DNA from: Halegenticoccus tardaugens
GTDB lineage: Archaea > Halobacteriota > Halobacteria > Halobacteriales > Haloferacaceae
NCBI RefSeq assembly: GCF_004116405.1
Contig: NZ_SDIC01000002.1
Span: forward strand, 124,001-188,000
Length of the DNA: 64,000 bases
Direction: 5' to 3'
Shown here piece after piece: positions 24,626 to 33,992 of the stretch (within the stretch, counting starts at the first letter, position 1; every line of letters starts with the position of its first letter). The notes under the pieces are model-generated. The model made no database searches, was not told the DNA's origin, and saw nothing but the letters and a program-made list of their open reading frames with translations. Made by a program: the position numbers and the translations under genes.

Positions 24626-26035
24626 TCAGTCCCCGGCCGCGGGCGCGTTCGCCGCCGCGCGGTCGCGGGCGAACGGCTCGATCAGATCGGCGACGTCGAT
24701 CGATTCGAGCGACGCGAGCCGCTCGCGCGCGTCCACCGTCGCCGCATCGCCGAGGACGGGCTCTGCGAGTTCGTCGAACTTCGCGACGAGTTCGTCCCGC
24801 GAGAGCGGATTCTCCGGTTCGCCCCTCGCGTACTCGGCGGCGGCCTCGTACGTCCCGTCGTCGGTTTCGACGACGACGTCCGACGCCCACTTTTCGGGGT
24901 AGGCCTCGTCGATCCACGCCGCGGACTCGACGGCGGTGCGGTCGATGAGTTCCCTGAGATCGTCGGGAACGCCGCCCTCGACGGCGTCGAGGAACGCGTC
25001 GACGCCGGCGTCGCCCCGTCCGAGCACGAGAGCGGCCCCGAACGGCATGCTGAACTGCGCGTCGACGAACGACTCGGGGTACGCGTTCGCGGGGTGACCG
25101 ACGAGTTCGACGCCCGGCGTGGCGATGCGAACCCTGACTGATTCGACGTCGGCGGGATCGACCCCCTCGGACGCCGCGACGTCGAACAGCAGGTCCATCG
25201 GCGCGTGCATGTACCGACAGCAGGGGTAGGGCTTGACGCCCACCTTCAGCAGTTCGTAGTCGTCGCCCAGTCCTTCGGTCGCCTTTTCCGGGTCCGGGTC
25301 GTCGGAGTAGCCCCGCAGGAATCCCCTGTCGCCGTCGATCGGATTCGACGCCGCGAAGAAACCCGCCTCCGCGAGCGCCCCCCCGACGAGGGCAGCGTGG
25401 GCGGCCCACCCGGGATGCGCGCGCTTGTTCCACCCGCCATTTTCGAGGAACTGGAGCGACCCCGCGGCCTGGCTGCCGTTGAGACCGAAGGCAGCCTCGA
25501 ACGTCCTCGCCTCCCACCCGGAGACGACGCCGGCCGCGGCCGTCGCGCCGAACGTCCCGCAGGTGCCGGTCATGTGGAATCCGCGTCCGTAGTGCGACGC
25601 CGGGTTAACGGCCATTCCGAGCCGGCAGACGATCTCGTACCCGGCGACGACGCCTGCGAGGAACTCCTTGCCGGAGGCGTCAGATTTCTCGGCAGCGGCG
25701 AGCGCGGCGGGGACGACCGGCGCGCCGGGGTGGAGCGACGCCGCCCGGTGCGTGTCATCGTAATCCAGCGAGTGCGCCATCGCGCCGTTGAGGAACGCCG
25801 CATACGCGGGCGACGCGGACCCGCCGGTCGCCAGTATCGTCGCGCCATCGCCGCCGCCGTCGAGTTCGCCGATCCCGTCGACGAACGACTCGCTCGATGC
25901 AGCGCGGTTCCCGCTTCCGACCGCGATACCGACGGTATCGAGAACGAGTCGTTTGGCGTGCTCGACGACATCGTCCGGGAGGTCATCGTACGCGAGCGAG
26001 GCACAGAACTCCGCGTACGTCTTCGTCGTGCTCAT
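24626..26035 (-). CDS. MmgE/PrpD family protein
   Basis: A 469-residue MmgE/PrpD protein. The family blocks VLDTVGIAVGS, HSLDYDDTHRAASLHPGAPV, the FHMTGTCGTFGAT region and KPYPCCRYMHAPMDL are visible. Members include 2-methylcitrate dehydratase, cis-aconitate decarboxylase and iminodisuccinate epimerase, so the reaction acts on a tricarboxylic or dicarboxylic acid without a metal-sulfur cluster. It is convergent with the isocitrate-lyase-family gene and divergent from the amidase gene (90 bases apart). Together with that lyase it may take a branched acid to pyruvate or succinate. Confidence 0.92.
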   Translation of the reverse strand: MSTTKTYAEFCASLAYDDLPDDVVEHAKRLVLDTVGIAVGSGNRAASSESFVDGIGELDGGGDGATILATGGSASPAYAAFLNGAMAHSLDYDDTHRAASLHPGAPVVPAALAAAEKSDASGKEFLAGVVAGYEIVCRLGMAVNPASHYGRGFHMTGTCGTFGATAAAGVVSGWEARTFEAAFGLNGSQAAGSLQFLENGGWNKRAHPGWAAHAALVGGALAEAGFFAASNPIDGDRGFLRGYSDDPDPEKATEGLGDDYELLKVGVKPYPCCRYMHAPMDLLFDVAASEGVDPADVESVRVRIATPGVELVGHPANAYPESFVDAQFSMPFGAALVLGRGDAGVDAFLDAVEGGVPDDLRELIDRTAVESAAWIDEAYPEKWASDVVVETDDGTYEAAAEYARGEPENPLSRDELVAKFDELAEPVLGDAATVDARERLASLESIDVADLIEPFARDRAAANAPAAGD

Positions 26036-26125
26036 TGGTAACGTGAGTGCAATTCACGTATACTCACTTAGTCCTTTGTCCCGCGGAGGCGAGGTATTTT
26101 ATCCGATGACTGGAATGGGTGCGGT

Positions 26126-27568
26126 ATGACACGGCACAGTCCGGAGAGACGCGATCGGCTGCGAACCCTCGCGGACCGACTCGGCCTGGAGGTGAGCGAC
26201 GAGGGGGTCGACGCGGCGCTCGAAACCGCCGACGAACTTGCTCCCTCCGTCCCCGAGTCTCCGACCGTCGAGGAGCGGGAGTCGGTCGGATCGATGGCCG
26301 ACGATCCGAACAACGCGCTGCTTGAGGTGTACGACGAACCGCGCGTCGAACGGGAGAACGGACCCCTCTCAGGTCTCGACGTCGCCGTGAAGGACGTCAT
26401 CGCGGCGAAGGGACTGACGATGACGTGCGGGTCGAAGTCGTTCTCGGTCGTCCCGTCCGAAGACGCCGCCGTCGTCGAGCGCCTCCTCGGCGCCGGTGCC
26501 GCCCTCATCGGCAAGGCCAACACTGACGCCTTCGCGTTCGGGCCGACCGGCGAGTTCAGCGAGTTCGGAAGGGTCGTCAACCCGGTCGCCACAGAGCGGG
26601 TTCCGGGCGGGTCGTCCAGCGGGAGCGCGGCGGCGGTCGCCGCCGGAACTGTCGACGCCGCGCTCGGCACCGACACCGGCGGGAGTGTTCGCATCCCGGC
26701 GGCGTGTTGCGGCGTCGTCGGCGTGAAGCCGACCCACGGGACGACGCCTCGGTACGGCTTCGTCGACCTCGCGCCGACGACGGACTGCATCGGGCCGCTG
26801 GCGCGCGACGTGGAGACGGCCGCGCGGGTGCTCGACGCGATCCGCGGCGAGGACCTCCGCGACCCGTCCAGCCGCGCGGCCGACGGGTCGACCGTCACGG
26901 CGCTCGACGAGGACGAACCGCTCCGGTTCGCGCTTTTGACGCCGTTCGTCGAGAAGTCCTCCGACCGCGTCGCCTCGACCGTCCGCGCCGTCGCCGACGC
27001 GCTCGAAGTGCGCAACGACGCGTCGGTGGCCGCCGTCGACCTGCATCTCGGCGGCATCGAGGCTGCGTACCCCCTCACCATCGCTACCGAGTTCGCGTGG
27101 CTGCTCCGTCAGCGCGGAACGATCCGCGGACAGGGGACCCAGTACACAGAGGAGTGGCGCGCGACGGGCAAATCGTTCACCGACAGCCTGAACGAGCACA
27201 TCGCGCTCCGCGTCCTCCCGGCAGCATACCTCGACGAGGTGACCGGCGGGCAGTCGTACGTAGCGGCTCGCGAGTCGATCACCGCGTTTCGCCGACGCCT
27301 CCGCGCCCTGTTCGACGACTTCGACCTGCTGCTCGCCCCGACCATGCGCGTGGTTCCCCCGATGTACGGCGACGTCACGGCGACCGAGGGGATGGAGAAC
27401 GTCTCGGGTAACACGGGCCCGTTCAGCCTCGCCGGCAACCCGGTCGTCTCGGTTCCGGCCGCCGAATCGGACGGGCTACCGGTAGCCGTACAGGTCGTCG
27501 CGCCTCGCTTCGAAGACGCGACCGCTGTCAGAGGGGCGGCGCTTGTCGAGGCAGTGCGCGACCGCTAA
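26126..27568 (+). CDS. Amidase-signature-family amidase
   Basis: A 480-residue amidase-signature enzyme. The Ser-cisSer-Lys triad is Lys89 (VAVKDVI), Ser163 (GGSSSGSAAA) and Ser187 (GTDTGGSVR); the Ser spacing of 24 is that of the family. It resembles GatA but lacks a GatB/GatC context, so it is a catabolic amidase of unknown substrate. It lies 97 bases before hyuA on the same strand and could release ammonia from an amide produced by HyuAB or act earlier in the same pathway. No signal peptide is present. Confidence 0.92.
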   Translation: MTRHSPERRDRLRTLADRLGLEVSDEGVDAALETADELAPSVPESPTVEERESVGSMADDPNNALLEVYDEPRVERENGPLSGLDVAVKDVIAAKGLTMTCGSKSFSVVPSEDAAVVERLLGAGAALIGKANTDAFAFGPTGEFSEFGRVVNPVATERVPGGSSSGSAAAVAAGTVDAALGTDTGGSVRIPAACCGVVGVKPTHGTTPRYGFVDLAPTTDCIGPLARDVETAARVLDAIRGEDLRDPSSRAADGSTVTALDEDEPLRFALLTPFVEKSSDRVASTVRAVADALEVRNDASVAAVDLHLGGIEAAYPLTIATEFAWLLRQRGTIRGQGTQYTEEWRATGKSFTDSLNEHIALRVLPAAYLDEVTGGQSYVAARESITAFRRRLRALFDDFDLLLAPTMRVVPPMYGDVTATEGMENVSGNTGPFSLAGNPVVSVPAAESDGLPVAVQVVAPRFEDATAVRGAALVEAVRDR

Positions 27569-27665
27569 CCGTCGGACCGTCCCGCCACTGTCGGCGTTCG
27601 ATCGTGCAAAGACTTAACACGGTAGTTTGTGACTCACACTATAGGCTTCAGCCCGAAGACAAAGA

Positions 27666-29750
27666 ATGACATCCATCCAAATTGGTGTAGACGTAGGAGG
27701 TACAAACACGGACGTCGTCATGGTCGGGGACGGCGTCGAGGTGACGCACAAGCTCCCGACGACCGTCGATCCGTCGGATTCGAGCGCGGCCGGAGTAACG
27801 GAAATCGTAGAGCGCCACGCCGTCGACCCCGCGGACGTCGACACCGTACTGCACGGGACCACCGTCGGGACGAACGCGCTCATCGAGGACGAAGGGGCGA
27901 AAACCGGGATGCTCACGACAGAAGGATTCCGGGACGTCATCCACATCGGACGTCATCGGAAGCTGCACACCTTCTCGATCCAGTTCGAGCAGCCACAGCA
28001 AGCAAACCCCATCGTTCCCCGGCGACGAAGAAAGACCATCTCGGAGCGAATCTATCCGCCCGGCGAGGTCGTTCGACCACTCGACGAGGGGGAGGTCGTC
28101 GAGGCGGCCCGGGAGCTCGTCGACGACGGGGTCGACTCCATCGCCGTCTGTTACCTGCACTCCTATCTCGATACGACACACGAGGACAGGACGAAGGAAC
28201 TCGTCCAAGAACACTTCCCGGAGGTCACCGTCAGCACCTCGAACGAGGTGGTAAACCAGTTCCGCGAGTACGAGCGTTTCACCACGACGGCCATCAACGC
28301 CCGTCTCGCGCCGGTCATGTCGAACTACCTCGACCGCTTCGAGGAGCAGCTCGCGGAACGCGGTTTCGAGAACGCTGACATCCTCATCATGCAGTCGAGC
28401 GGCGGCATGGCGAGCGTTCGAGAGGTGACGAGAAAACCGATCACGACGCTCCTCTCCGGCCCCGCTGGAGGCGTGCTCTCCGGTCGGTTCTCGGGGGACA
28501 GGGCGGACGAGGATAAGCTCATCACGCTCGACATGGGCGGAACGAGCGCCGACATCTCGGTCGTTCCGGGGCGGTTGCTAGAGCGCGACGCCCGCGACAG
28601 CATGGTCGCGAACTATCCGACGGTCACGCCGATGTTGGACGTCGAAACCATCGGCAGCGGCGGTGGCTCGATCGCATGGTTCGACGGGGCCCACGGGTTC
28701 AACGTCGGCCCGAAGAGCGCCGGCGCGAACCCCGGCCCGGCGGCGATGGACCGCGGCGGCGACCGACCGACGGTGACCGACGCACAGGTCGTCCTCGGCC
28801 GCATCGACCCCGACGCGTTCCTCGGCGGCGAGGTGGACCTGAAGCCCGAGCTCGCGCGCGAAGCCATCGAAACCCACTTGCTCGGCGTCGTCGAGGGAGA
28901 GCAGTTCTCGACGGTCGAGCGCGCCGCGCTCGCCGCGCTGGAGGTGGCAAACAGCAACATGTACCAGTCCATCCGCGAGCAGACCATCCGCCGCGGCTAC
29001 GACCCGCGGGAGTACACGCTCGTCGGATTCGGGGGTGCCGGTCCGATGCACGCGCTCGACCTCGCGGAGGAACTCAACATCACCACTGTGCTGATTCCGC
29101 CGTCGCCGGGCATCGCCTCGGCCCGCGGCCTCCTCACGGGCGACGTCAAGTACGACAACCAGGTGACGTTGAGCCAGCGGCTGAGCGACGTCGGCGCGGA
29201 CGAGGTTTCCCGCCGGTTCGAGACGCTCACGAAGCGCGGGACCGAACAACTTCGCGGCGACGGCATTGACGTGGACGAGCGGGCGACGCTCCGGACGTCC
29301 GTCGACATGCTCTACGAGGGGCAGGGGTACGAACTCACCGTCGAGTTCGACGGCACCGACGGCGACTGGCGCGAACGGTTGCGGGAGCGCTTCGAGGAGA
29401 AACACGAGATCGAGTACGGCCACTACTTCGAGGAGGACCCCGTCGAACTGCTGAACCTTCGCGTGTCCGCCAGCGCGGAGAGCATCCCCTACGAACCGCA
29501 GCCGGTCGATTCGGTCGCTGGCGCGGACGCGGCGAGGACGGACGAATCCACCGTCTTCTTCGGCACGTCCGCGGATCCGCGACCGCGGACCGTGGCTCGC
29601 TACGACCGCGAGGAACTCGGCGCCGGCACCGTCGTCGAGGGGCCGGCCGTCGTCGACGAGTTCGACAGCACGGTGATCGTAAACCCCGGCTGGCGCGCGG
29701 AGGTGCTGGAGAGCGGATCGATTCGCTTGACGAACGACGGAGGTGCGTGA
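27666..29750 (+). CDS. hyuA: Hydantoinase/oxoprolinase subunit A (ATP-binding)
   Basis: A 694-residue HyuA-type subunit. ASKHA-fold ATP-binding motifs are seen in GVDVGGTNTDVV at the N-terminus and LDMGGTSADIS in the centre; GFGGAGPMHALDLAEELN and the PSPGIASARGLL region are family blocks. With HyuB it hydrolyses a cyclic amide (N-methylhydantoin, 5-oxoproline or caprolactam-like) using ATP. The hyuB start follows the stop by three bases. With nearby carbamoyl-type cysteine hydrolases, hydantoin or N-methylhydantoin is a reasonable guess, giving an N-carbamoyl amino acid. Confidence 0.93.
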   Translation: MTSIQIGVDVGGTNTDVVMVGDGVEVTHKLPTTVDPSDSSAAGVTEIVERHAVDPADVDTVLHGTTVGTNALIEDEGAKTGMLTTEGFRDVIHIGRHRKLHTFSIQFEQPQQANPIVPRRRRKTISERIYPPGEVVRPLDEGEVVEAARELVDDGVDSIAVCYLHSYLDTTHEDRTKELVQEHFPEVTVSTSNEVVNQFREYERFTTTAINARLAPVMSNYLDRFEEQLAERGFENADILIMQSSGGMASVREVTRKPITTLLSGPAGGVLSGRFSGDRADEDKLITLDMGGTSADISVVPGRLLERDARDSMVANYPTVTPMLDVETIGSGGGSIAWFDGAHGFNVGPKSAGANPGPAAMDRGGDRPTVTDAQVVLGRIDPDAFLGGEVDLKPELAREAIETHLLGVVEGEQFSTVERAALAALEVANSNMYQSIREQTIRRGYDPREYTLVGFGGAGPMHALDLAEELNITTVLIPPSPGIASARGLLTGDVKYDNQVTLSQRLSDVGADEVSRRFETLTKRGTEQLRGDGIDVDERATLRTSVDMLYEGQGYELTVEFDGTDGDWRERLRERFEEKHEIEYGHYFEEDPVELLNLRVSASAESIPYEPQPVDSVAGADAARTDESTVFFGTSADPRPRTVARYDREELGAGTVVEGPAVVDEFDSTVIVNPGWRAEVLESGSIRLTNDGGA

Positions 29751-29753
29751 ACG

Positions 29754-31646
29754 ATGATTACCGACGACCAGGAACGGAGAGCGGAGGAACAGCGCGGTCT
29801 CCTCGAGGAGCGCGAACTCGATCCGGTGACCCTGCAGGTCATCGGCGGGGAGTTCGACACCATCGCCGAGGAGATGGGAAGCAAGATGATCCGGTCCTCG
29901 TATTCCTCGATCATCAGGGAGAGCGAAGACATCGGTGCCGGCATCTTCACGCCGGACTGTGAGGAGGTGGCGGAAAGCGATTACACGCCGATGCACGTCG
30001 GATCGCTCCCGGGGTACCTGCGCGGCATGTACGAGTGCATCGAAGAGCGCGGAGAGGACGTCTTCGAGGTAACTGAGCCCGGCGACGTGTACTTCCACAA
30101 TCATCCGTACTACGGCGCGAGTCACTCGCCCGACATCGCGGTCATCGTCCCCATCTTCTACGAGGACGAGCTCGTCGGCTGGTCGGCCGACACCGCCCAC
30201 ATCCTCGACATCGGCACCGCGACGCCCGGCATCACCATCGACCTGTACGACGTGTACGCAGAAGGGCAGTTGTTCAAGGCGCGCAAAGTCGTCAGCCGTG
30301 GCGAGCGCATCAAGCCGATCTGGGACCACATCCGCGACAACACGCGGACGCCCCGGATGAACGACGGCGACCTGCAGGCGATGATCTCGGCTGCCGAGAT
30401 CGGCCGGCGACGGTACGTCGAATTGATCGAGAAGTATGGCCTCGAAACCGTACAGCAGGCGGGCGAGGATCTCATCTCCTACGCGGAGGACTTGCTCCGG
30501 AGCAAGGTCGCGGAACTGCCCGACGGCGAGTGGCACGAGACGGCGTACCTTGACGACGACGGCCGCAACCGCGACGCGCGCATCACGATCGACGTGAAGG
30601 TGCGCGTCGACGGCGACGACATCGCCATCGATCTGACCGGCTCGAACGATCAGGTGCCGACCGGCTTCAACTGCCCCGTCGACGGGGCGACGAAGGTGGC
30701 AGCGTACTTCACCCTCCGGGCGCTCCTCATGGACACGTACGTCCACGACGAGTACATCCCGCAGAACTCGGGGACGTTCAGGCCGATTACCGTCGAGACG
30801 CGGAAGGGCTCCATCTTCGACCCGAACCCGCCGGCCGCGGCGTTCGCCCGCATCAATCAGGTCGACATGATGGGCGATCTCATCGTGAAGGCGCTCCGCA
30901 ACGCGGTCCCGGACCGCGTCATGGCCGGCAACGCGGCGCAGGTGTTCTTCACCAGCTACAGCGGTCCCGAACCGGACTCCGAGGGCGACGAGTACTGGGT
31001 CTACCTCGAAGTGAACGACGGCTCCTACGGCGGTCGGCCCGACAAGGACGGCGTCGACTGCGTCGGCGCGCTCATCCACAACACGCGCAACCGCCCGGTC
31101 GAGGACATCGAGCTGTCCCACCCGATGCGCGTCGAGCGGTACGAACTCCGCGAGGACGGTCACGGTGCCGGCGAGTTCCGCGGCGGGCACGGCGTCTGTC
31201 GCGAGACGACGTTCCTCGTCGACACCGTCATGTCGACCGAGGGCGACGGTGGGCACCACACGCCGTGGGGCGCGTTCGGCGGCGAGGACGGCGCGGGCGC
31301 GTCCATGTGGCACGTCCGGACCGACGACCGGGATGGGAGTGCGCCCGTGTTCTACTCCCGACGCGATCGGATGCCCGACGAGATCGACTATGGCGACGAG
31401 GTGAACGACGTCGAGAAGCTGTACACGAAGGTCACCGGTTACCAGTTCGAGCCCGGCGATCACTTCATCGTGAAGTCGGCGATGAGCGGCGGCTACGGTG
31501 ACCCGCGCGACCGTCCGGTCGACCGGGTGTTCGACGACTACCGCGACGGCCTCATCGACGAGGGAATCGCCCGCGAGGACTACGGAGTTGTCATCGAGGA
31601 TGGCGAGGTCGACCGCGACGCGACGGCCGACCTGCGCGGCCGCTGA
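29754..31646 (+). CDS. hyuB: Hydantoinase/oxoprolinase subunit B
   Basis: A 630-residue HyuB-type subunit, the usual length of the family. Typical blocks are DPVTLQVIGGEFDTIAEEMG at the N-terminus, DVYFHNHPYYGASHSPDIAV with the metal-binding His region, DLTGSNDQVPTGFNCPVDGA and the glycine-rich GAGEFRGGHG near the C-terminus. It forms the catalytic heteromer with HyuA, encoded three bases upstream. The operon is followed by a small zinc-ribbon gene that has been interrupted by a TnpB element. Confidence 0.93.
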   Translation: MITDDQERRAEEQRGLLEERELDPVTLQVIGGEFDTIAEEMGSKMIRSSYSSIIRESEDIGAGIFTPDCEEVAESDYTPMHVGSLPGYLRGMYECIEERGEDVFEVTEPGDVYFHNHPYYGASHSPDIAVIVPIFYEDELVGWSADTAHILDIGTATPGITIDLYDVYAEGQLFKARKVVSRGERIKPIWDHIRDNTRTPRMNDGDLQAMISAAEIGRRRYVELIEKYGLETVQQAGEDLISYAEDLLRSKVAELPDGEWHETAYLDDDGRNRDARITIDVKVRVDGDDIAIDLTGSNDQVPTGFNCPVDGATKVAAYFTLRALLMDTYVHDEYIPQNSGTFRPITVETRKGSIFDPNPPAAAFARINQVDMMGDLIVKALRNAVPDRVMAGNAAQVFFTSYSGPEPDSEGDEYWVYLEVNDGSYGGRPDKDGVDCVGALIHNTRNRPVEDIELSHPMRVERYELREDGHGAGEFRGGHGVCRETTFLVDTVMSTEGDGGHHTPWGAFGGEDGAGASMWHVRTDDRDGSAPVFYSRRDRMPDEIDYGDEVNDVEKLYTKVTGYQFEPGDHFIVKSAMSGGYGDPRDRPVDRVFDDYRDGLIDEGIAREDYGVVIEDGEVDRDATADLRGR

Positions 31647-31771
31647 CGCGACCGGGGCAACCTATTTGGGTTTTCTCGGCTAACTGTACCGTATGATTCG
31701 GTATTCGACCGCAGCCGAGCGGCTCGACTACCGGTGCGACGACTGCACCGCACGGATTCCGTTGTTTCAGC

Positions 31772-33241
31772 ATACTTCGAGGTGGAGCCTCCGACCTCAC
31801 GGAGCGAGCGAAGCGAGCGAGTAGGTCGGAGAGGAAACTGACGAAGGACGACGCAACCGCACGACGGTAGCTACCCGACTCCCGAACGTATAAGTACCGT
31901 CGGGTAGCAATCTGAAATATGGAGGTGCGTCGAACCACGCCGGTCAAGCTCATCGTTCCTGATGAGCGCCGCGACGACCTCCACGAATCTGCTCGACAGT
32001 TCCTCTCCTGTGCGAACCGTGCCGCCGAGTTCTGTTGGAACGACGACTCCTACACGAACTGCGTCACCGCGAATACGACGGCACGGGACGCACTCTACAC
32101 GGAACTCCGAGAGGAAACGGACCTCACCGCGAACCTCGTTCAAGAGGCTATCCGACGCGCCGTGCAAGCGATGAAAGGGTGCGTCGAACGGTGGAAACAG
32201 GGCAAGCGCGTGAGTCAACCGGAGTTCACGTCATGGAGCATGGTCTACGACAAGCGGAGCGCGACGTTCTACCGCGACCGTGTGTCCCTTTCGACCGTCA
32301 ACGGGCGCGTCGAGTGCGATTTCGAGATTCCAGCAGATAGTCCGACGCCATACGAGCGGTACGTTCTCTCAGAGGATTACGAGTTCCGGGCGAGCACACT
32401 GCAATACGATAAGGCGACCGACGAGTTCTACTTCCACATCACGACGCGGAAGTACGATAGCGACGAATCCCAGGTTTCGGAAGATACCGAGCACCAAACA
32501 GTCCTCGGTATCGACCTCGGCGTCAACAGCCTCGCAGTGGCTTCGACCGGAACATTCTGGCAGGGCGACGAGTATGACCACTGGTGCCGCGAGTTTGAGA
32601 ATCGACGCGGTGAGATGCAGCAGCGCGGAACGCAAGCCGCGCACAACGCGCTCCTTCGCCTCGGCAAGCGAGAAGAAGCGTGGCGGAAGCAGTATATCCA
32701 CACCGTCGCTAACGAGATCGTCACGGAAGCCGTCAAGAACAGATGCGACGTAATTGCGTTCGAGGGCCTGACGGACATCCGCGAGCGGCTTCCGCAGGCG
32801 AAGTGGCACCACCTATGGGCGTTCCGCCGGTTGTTCGAGTACGTCGAGTACAAGGCCCCGGAACGCGGCGTTACGGCGAAGCAGGTTGCGCCGAACCACA
32901 CGTCCCAACGCTGTTCTCGGACGGACTGTGGGTTCACGCACGAAGCGAACCGTGACGGCGAACAGTTCCACTGCCAGAAGTGCGGCTACGAGGTCAACGC
33001 GGACTACAACGCAGCGAAGAATATCGGGCTACGCTACGCCCGAAAGCGGACACACAGACTCCGTTCCTCGCCCACGTCGGGGAGCGGAGACGCACCAGTA
33101 GACGTGCGTATACATGGTGGGACGGTGACCGGCAAGAGTCACCAGCCAATTGCCGGTGACTGATTGCCGGGAGTCCACATCAAAGCCCTCCCCTCAACGA
33201 GCGAATCCCGTATGGGATGAGCGAAGTAGGGTAGGGTAGTT
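31772..33241 (+). mobile_element. IS1341-type (tnpB-only) insertion sequence, family A
   Basis: An element of about 1.47 kb that carries tnpB without tnpA and sits inside a zinc-ribbon gene. The left part has hairpins (CTCCGACCT...AGGTCGGAG near 31788-31832 and CTACCCGAC...GTCGGGTAG near 31871-31907). The right end reads GTAGGGTAGTTTAC, the same terminal motif as remnants at 35.9, 37.46 and 55.36 kb. The region after the tnpB stop should encode the right-end guide RNA of TnpB. Exact borders cannot be set because the last bases also fit the host gene. Confidence 0.8.
31919..33163 (+). CDS. tnpB: TnpB RNA-guided nuclease, IS200/IS605 superfamily
   Basis: A 414-residue TnpB, the transposon-encoded ancestor of Cas12, which cuts DNA with a right-end-derived guide RNA. 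The RuvC residues are Asp199 (GIDLGVN), Glu282 (IAFEGL) and Asp362 (NADYNAAKNI). The zinc finger is formed by Cys332, Cys337, Cys352 and Cys355. All key residues are intact, so the nuclease may be active. No TnpA Y1 transposase is adjacent, so movement would need one in trans. The N-terminus MEVRRTTPVKL and the acidic body are typical of haloarchaeal copies. Confidence 0.93.
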   Translation: MEVRRTTPVKLIVPDERRDDLHESARQFLSCANRAAEFCWNDDSYTNCVTANTTARDALYTELREETDLTANLVQEAIRRAVQAMKGCVERWKQGKRVSQPEFTSWSMVYDKRSATFYRDRVSLSTVNGRVECDFEIPADSPTPYERYVLSEDYEFRASTLQYDKATDEFYFHITTRKYDSDESQVSEDTEHQTVLGIDLGVNSLAVASTGTFWQGDEYDHWCREFENRRGEMQQRGTQAAHNALLRLGKREEAWRKQYIHTVANEIVTEAVKNRCDVIAFEGLTDIRERLPQAKWHHLWAFRRLFEYVEYKAPERGVTAKQVAPNHTSQRCSRTDCGFTHEANRDGEQFHCQKCGYEVNADYNAAKNIGLRYARKRTHRLRSSPTSGSGDAPVDVRIHGGTVTGKSHQPIAGD

Positions 33242-33338
33242 TACGGGCTGTACTGGTTCGTCCGCGATCGGCGGGTCGACGGCGGGCTGGTCAGAGTCGA
33301 AGTGCCGTACTGTCCGGACTGCGGCAGCGAGACCATCG

Positions 33339-33992
33339 TCAGGCGCGGTCCATAGGCGGGGTCGCGATCGACCGCAGGTACGTCGCTACCTCGGCCATCG
33401 ACAGCACGTCGGCGAATTTGGCGTCGATATCCCAGAGGTGCGCCTCGTGCTGTTCGGCCGACCGATCGCCGACACACTCCTCGGGGACGACGGTCCGGAA
33501 CCCCCGCGCGGCGGCGGCGTCGACCGACGACCGGATACACCCGCTGGTCGAACAGCCGGCGACGACGAGCGTGTCGATCCCCATCGCCGTCAGCATCGAG
33601 CCGAGTTCGGTGCCGTGAAACGCGCTGGCGTGGCGCTTGTCGAGGACGTGGTCGCCGTCTTTGACGTGCAGTCTGTCGTCGAGTTCCGCGGGGTACGATC
33701 CCGTCGTCCACTCCATGAGCGCCGGGATCTTCTCGACCCAGAGCCCGCCGTCGGCAGCGTCGAGGTGGCGGTAGACGACCCGCGCGAACACAACCGGAAC
33801 GCCGCGGTCGTGGCACACGTCGACGAGCTCGTTCGTGTTCTCGACGACGGTCGAGAGGTCGGAGCCGAGGGGTTCGTCCGGGTCCGTCTCCCCCTTCTGA
33901 AGATCGACGACGAGCAGCGCCGGACGGTCGCCGAGGTCGTGGGCGTGGCCGACCATGCCGGCGTCGTCGTACACCCGCTCTCTGTCGGACAT
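33339..33992 (-). CDS. Isochorismatase-family cysteine hydrolase (copy 2)
   Basis: A 217-residue cysteine hydrolase with triad Asp30 (LLVVDLQKGETD), Lys119 (DKRHASAF) and Cys152 (GCSTSGC). It has the same family options as copy 1: N-carbamoylsarcosine amidase type first, other amidases second. Outside the shared active-site tract it differs strongly from copy 1, so substrate range may differ. It is divergent from an Lrp/AsnC regulator gene with only 87 bases between, which suggests control by that regulator. The ATG at 33992 lies about 29 bases from a CCAAATTATTAGG box, a leaderless start. Its 3' end overlaps the interrupted zinc-ribbon gene. Confidence 0.9.
   Translation of the reverse strand: MSDRERVYDDAGMVGHAHDLGDRPALLVVDLQKGETDPDEPLGSDLSTVVENTNELVDVCHDRGVPVVFARVVYRHLDAADGGLWVEKIPALMEWTTGSYPAELDDRLHVKDGDHVLDKRHASAFHGTELGSMLTAMGIDTLVVAGCSTSGCIRSSVDAAAARGFRTVVPEECVGDRSAEQHEAHLWDIDAKFADVLSMAEVATYLRSIATPPMDRA
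33538..33656 (-). repeat. 119-bp identical tract shared with 23318-23436 (inverted)
   Basis: This is the partner of the tract in copy 1. It encodes the active-site Lys loop and the nucleophile region. The sequence identity is complete, checked base by base against the reverse complement. Confidence 0.95.

Larger units (their letters stand above)
31693..33355 (+). pseudogene. Small zinc-ribbon gene split by a TnpB element
   Basis: The 5' part (31693 to about 31776) encodes MIRYSTAAERLDYRCDDC and continues to PLFQHT. The 3' part (33242-33355) encodes YGLYWFVRDRRVDGG, then VPYCPDCGSETIVRRGP and a TAG stop. Joined, they give a protein of about 65 residues with two CxxC pairs, the layout of a zinc ribbon. 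Between them lies a TnpB insertion sequence of about 1.47 kb. The 3' part overlaps the end of the convergent isochorismatase-family gene by 17 bases. The function is unknown; the intact gene would probably have been co-transcribed after hyuB, whose stop is 46 bases upstream. Confidence 0.8.

Noticed and set aside
28578..31463. 961-codon minus-strand frame opposite hyuA and hyuB
   Set aside because: This is an antisense artefact of GC-rich codon use; it shows no recognisable domain and spans two well-identified genes.
27666..31646. Acetone carboxylase or caprolactamase reading of HyuA/HyuB
   Set aside because: The gamma subunit of acetone carboxylase is absent and the carbamoyl-hydrolase context fits hydantoinase/oxoprolinase better, though caprolactamase is not excluded.
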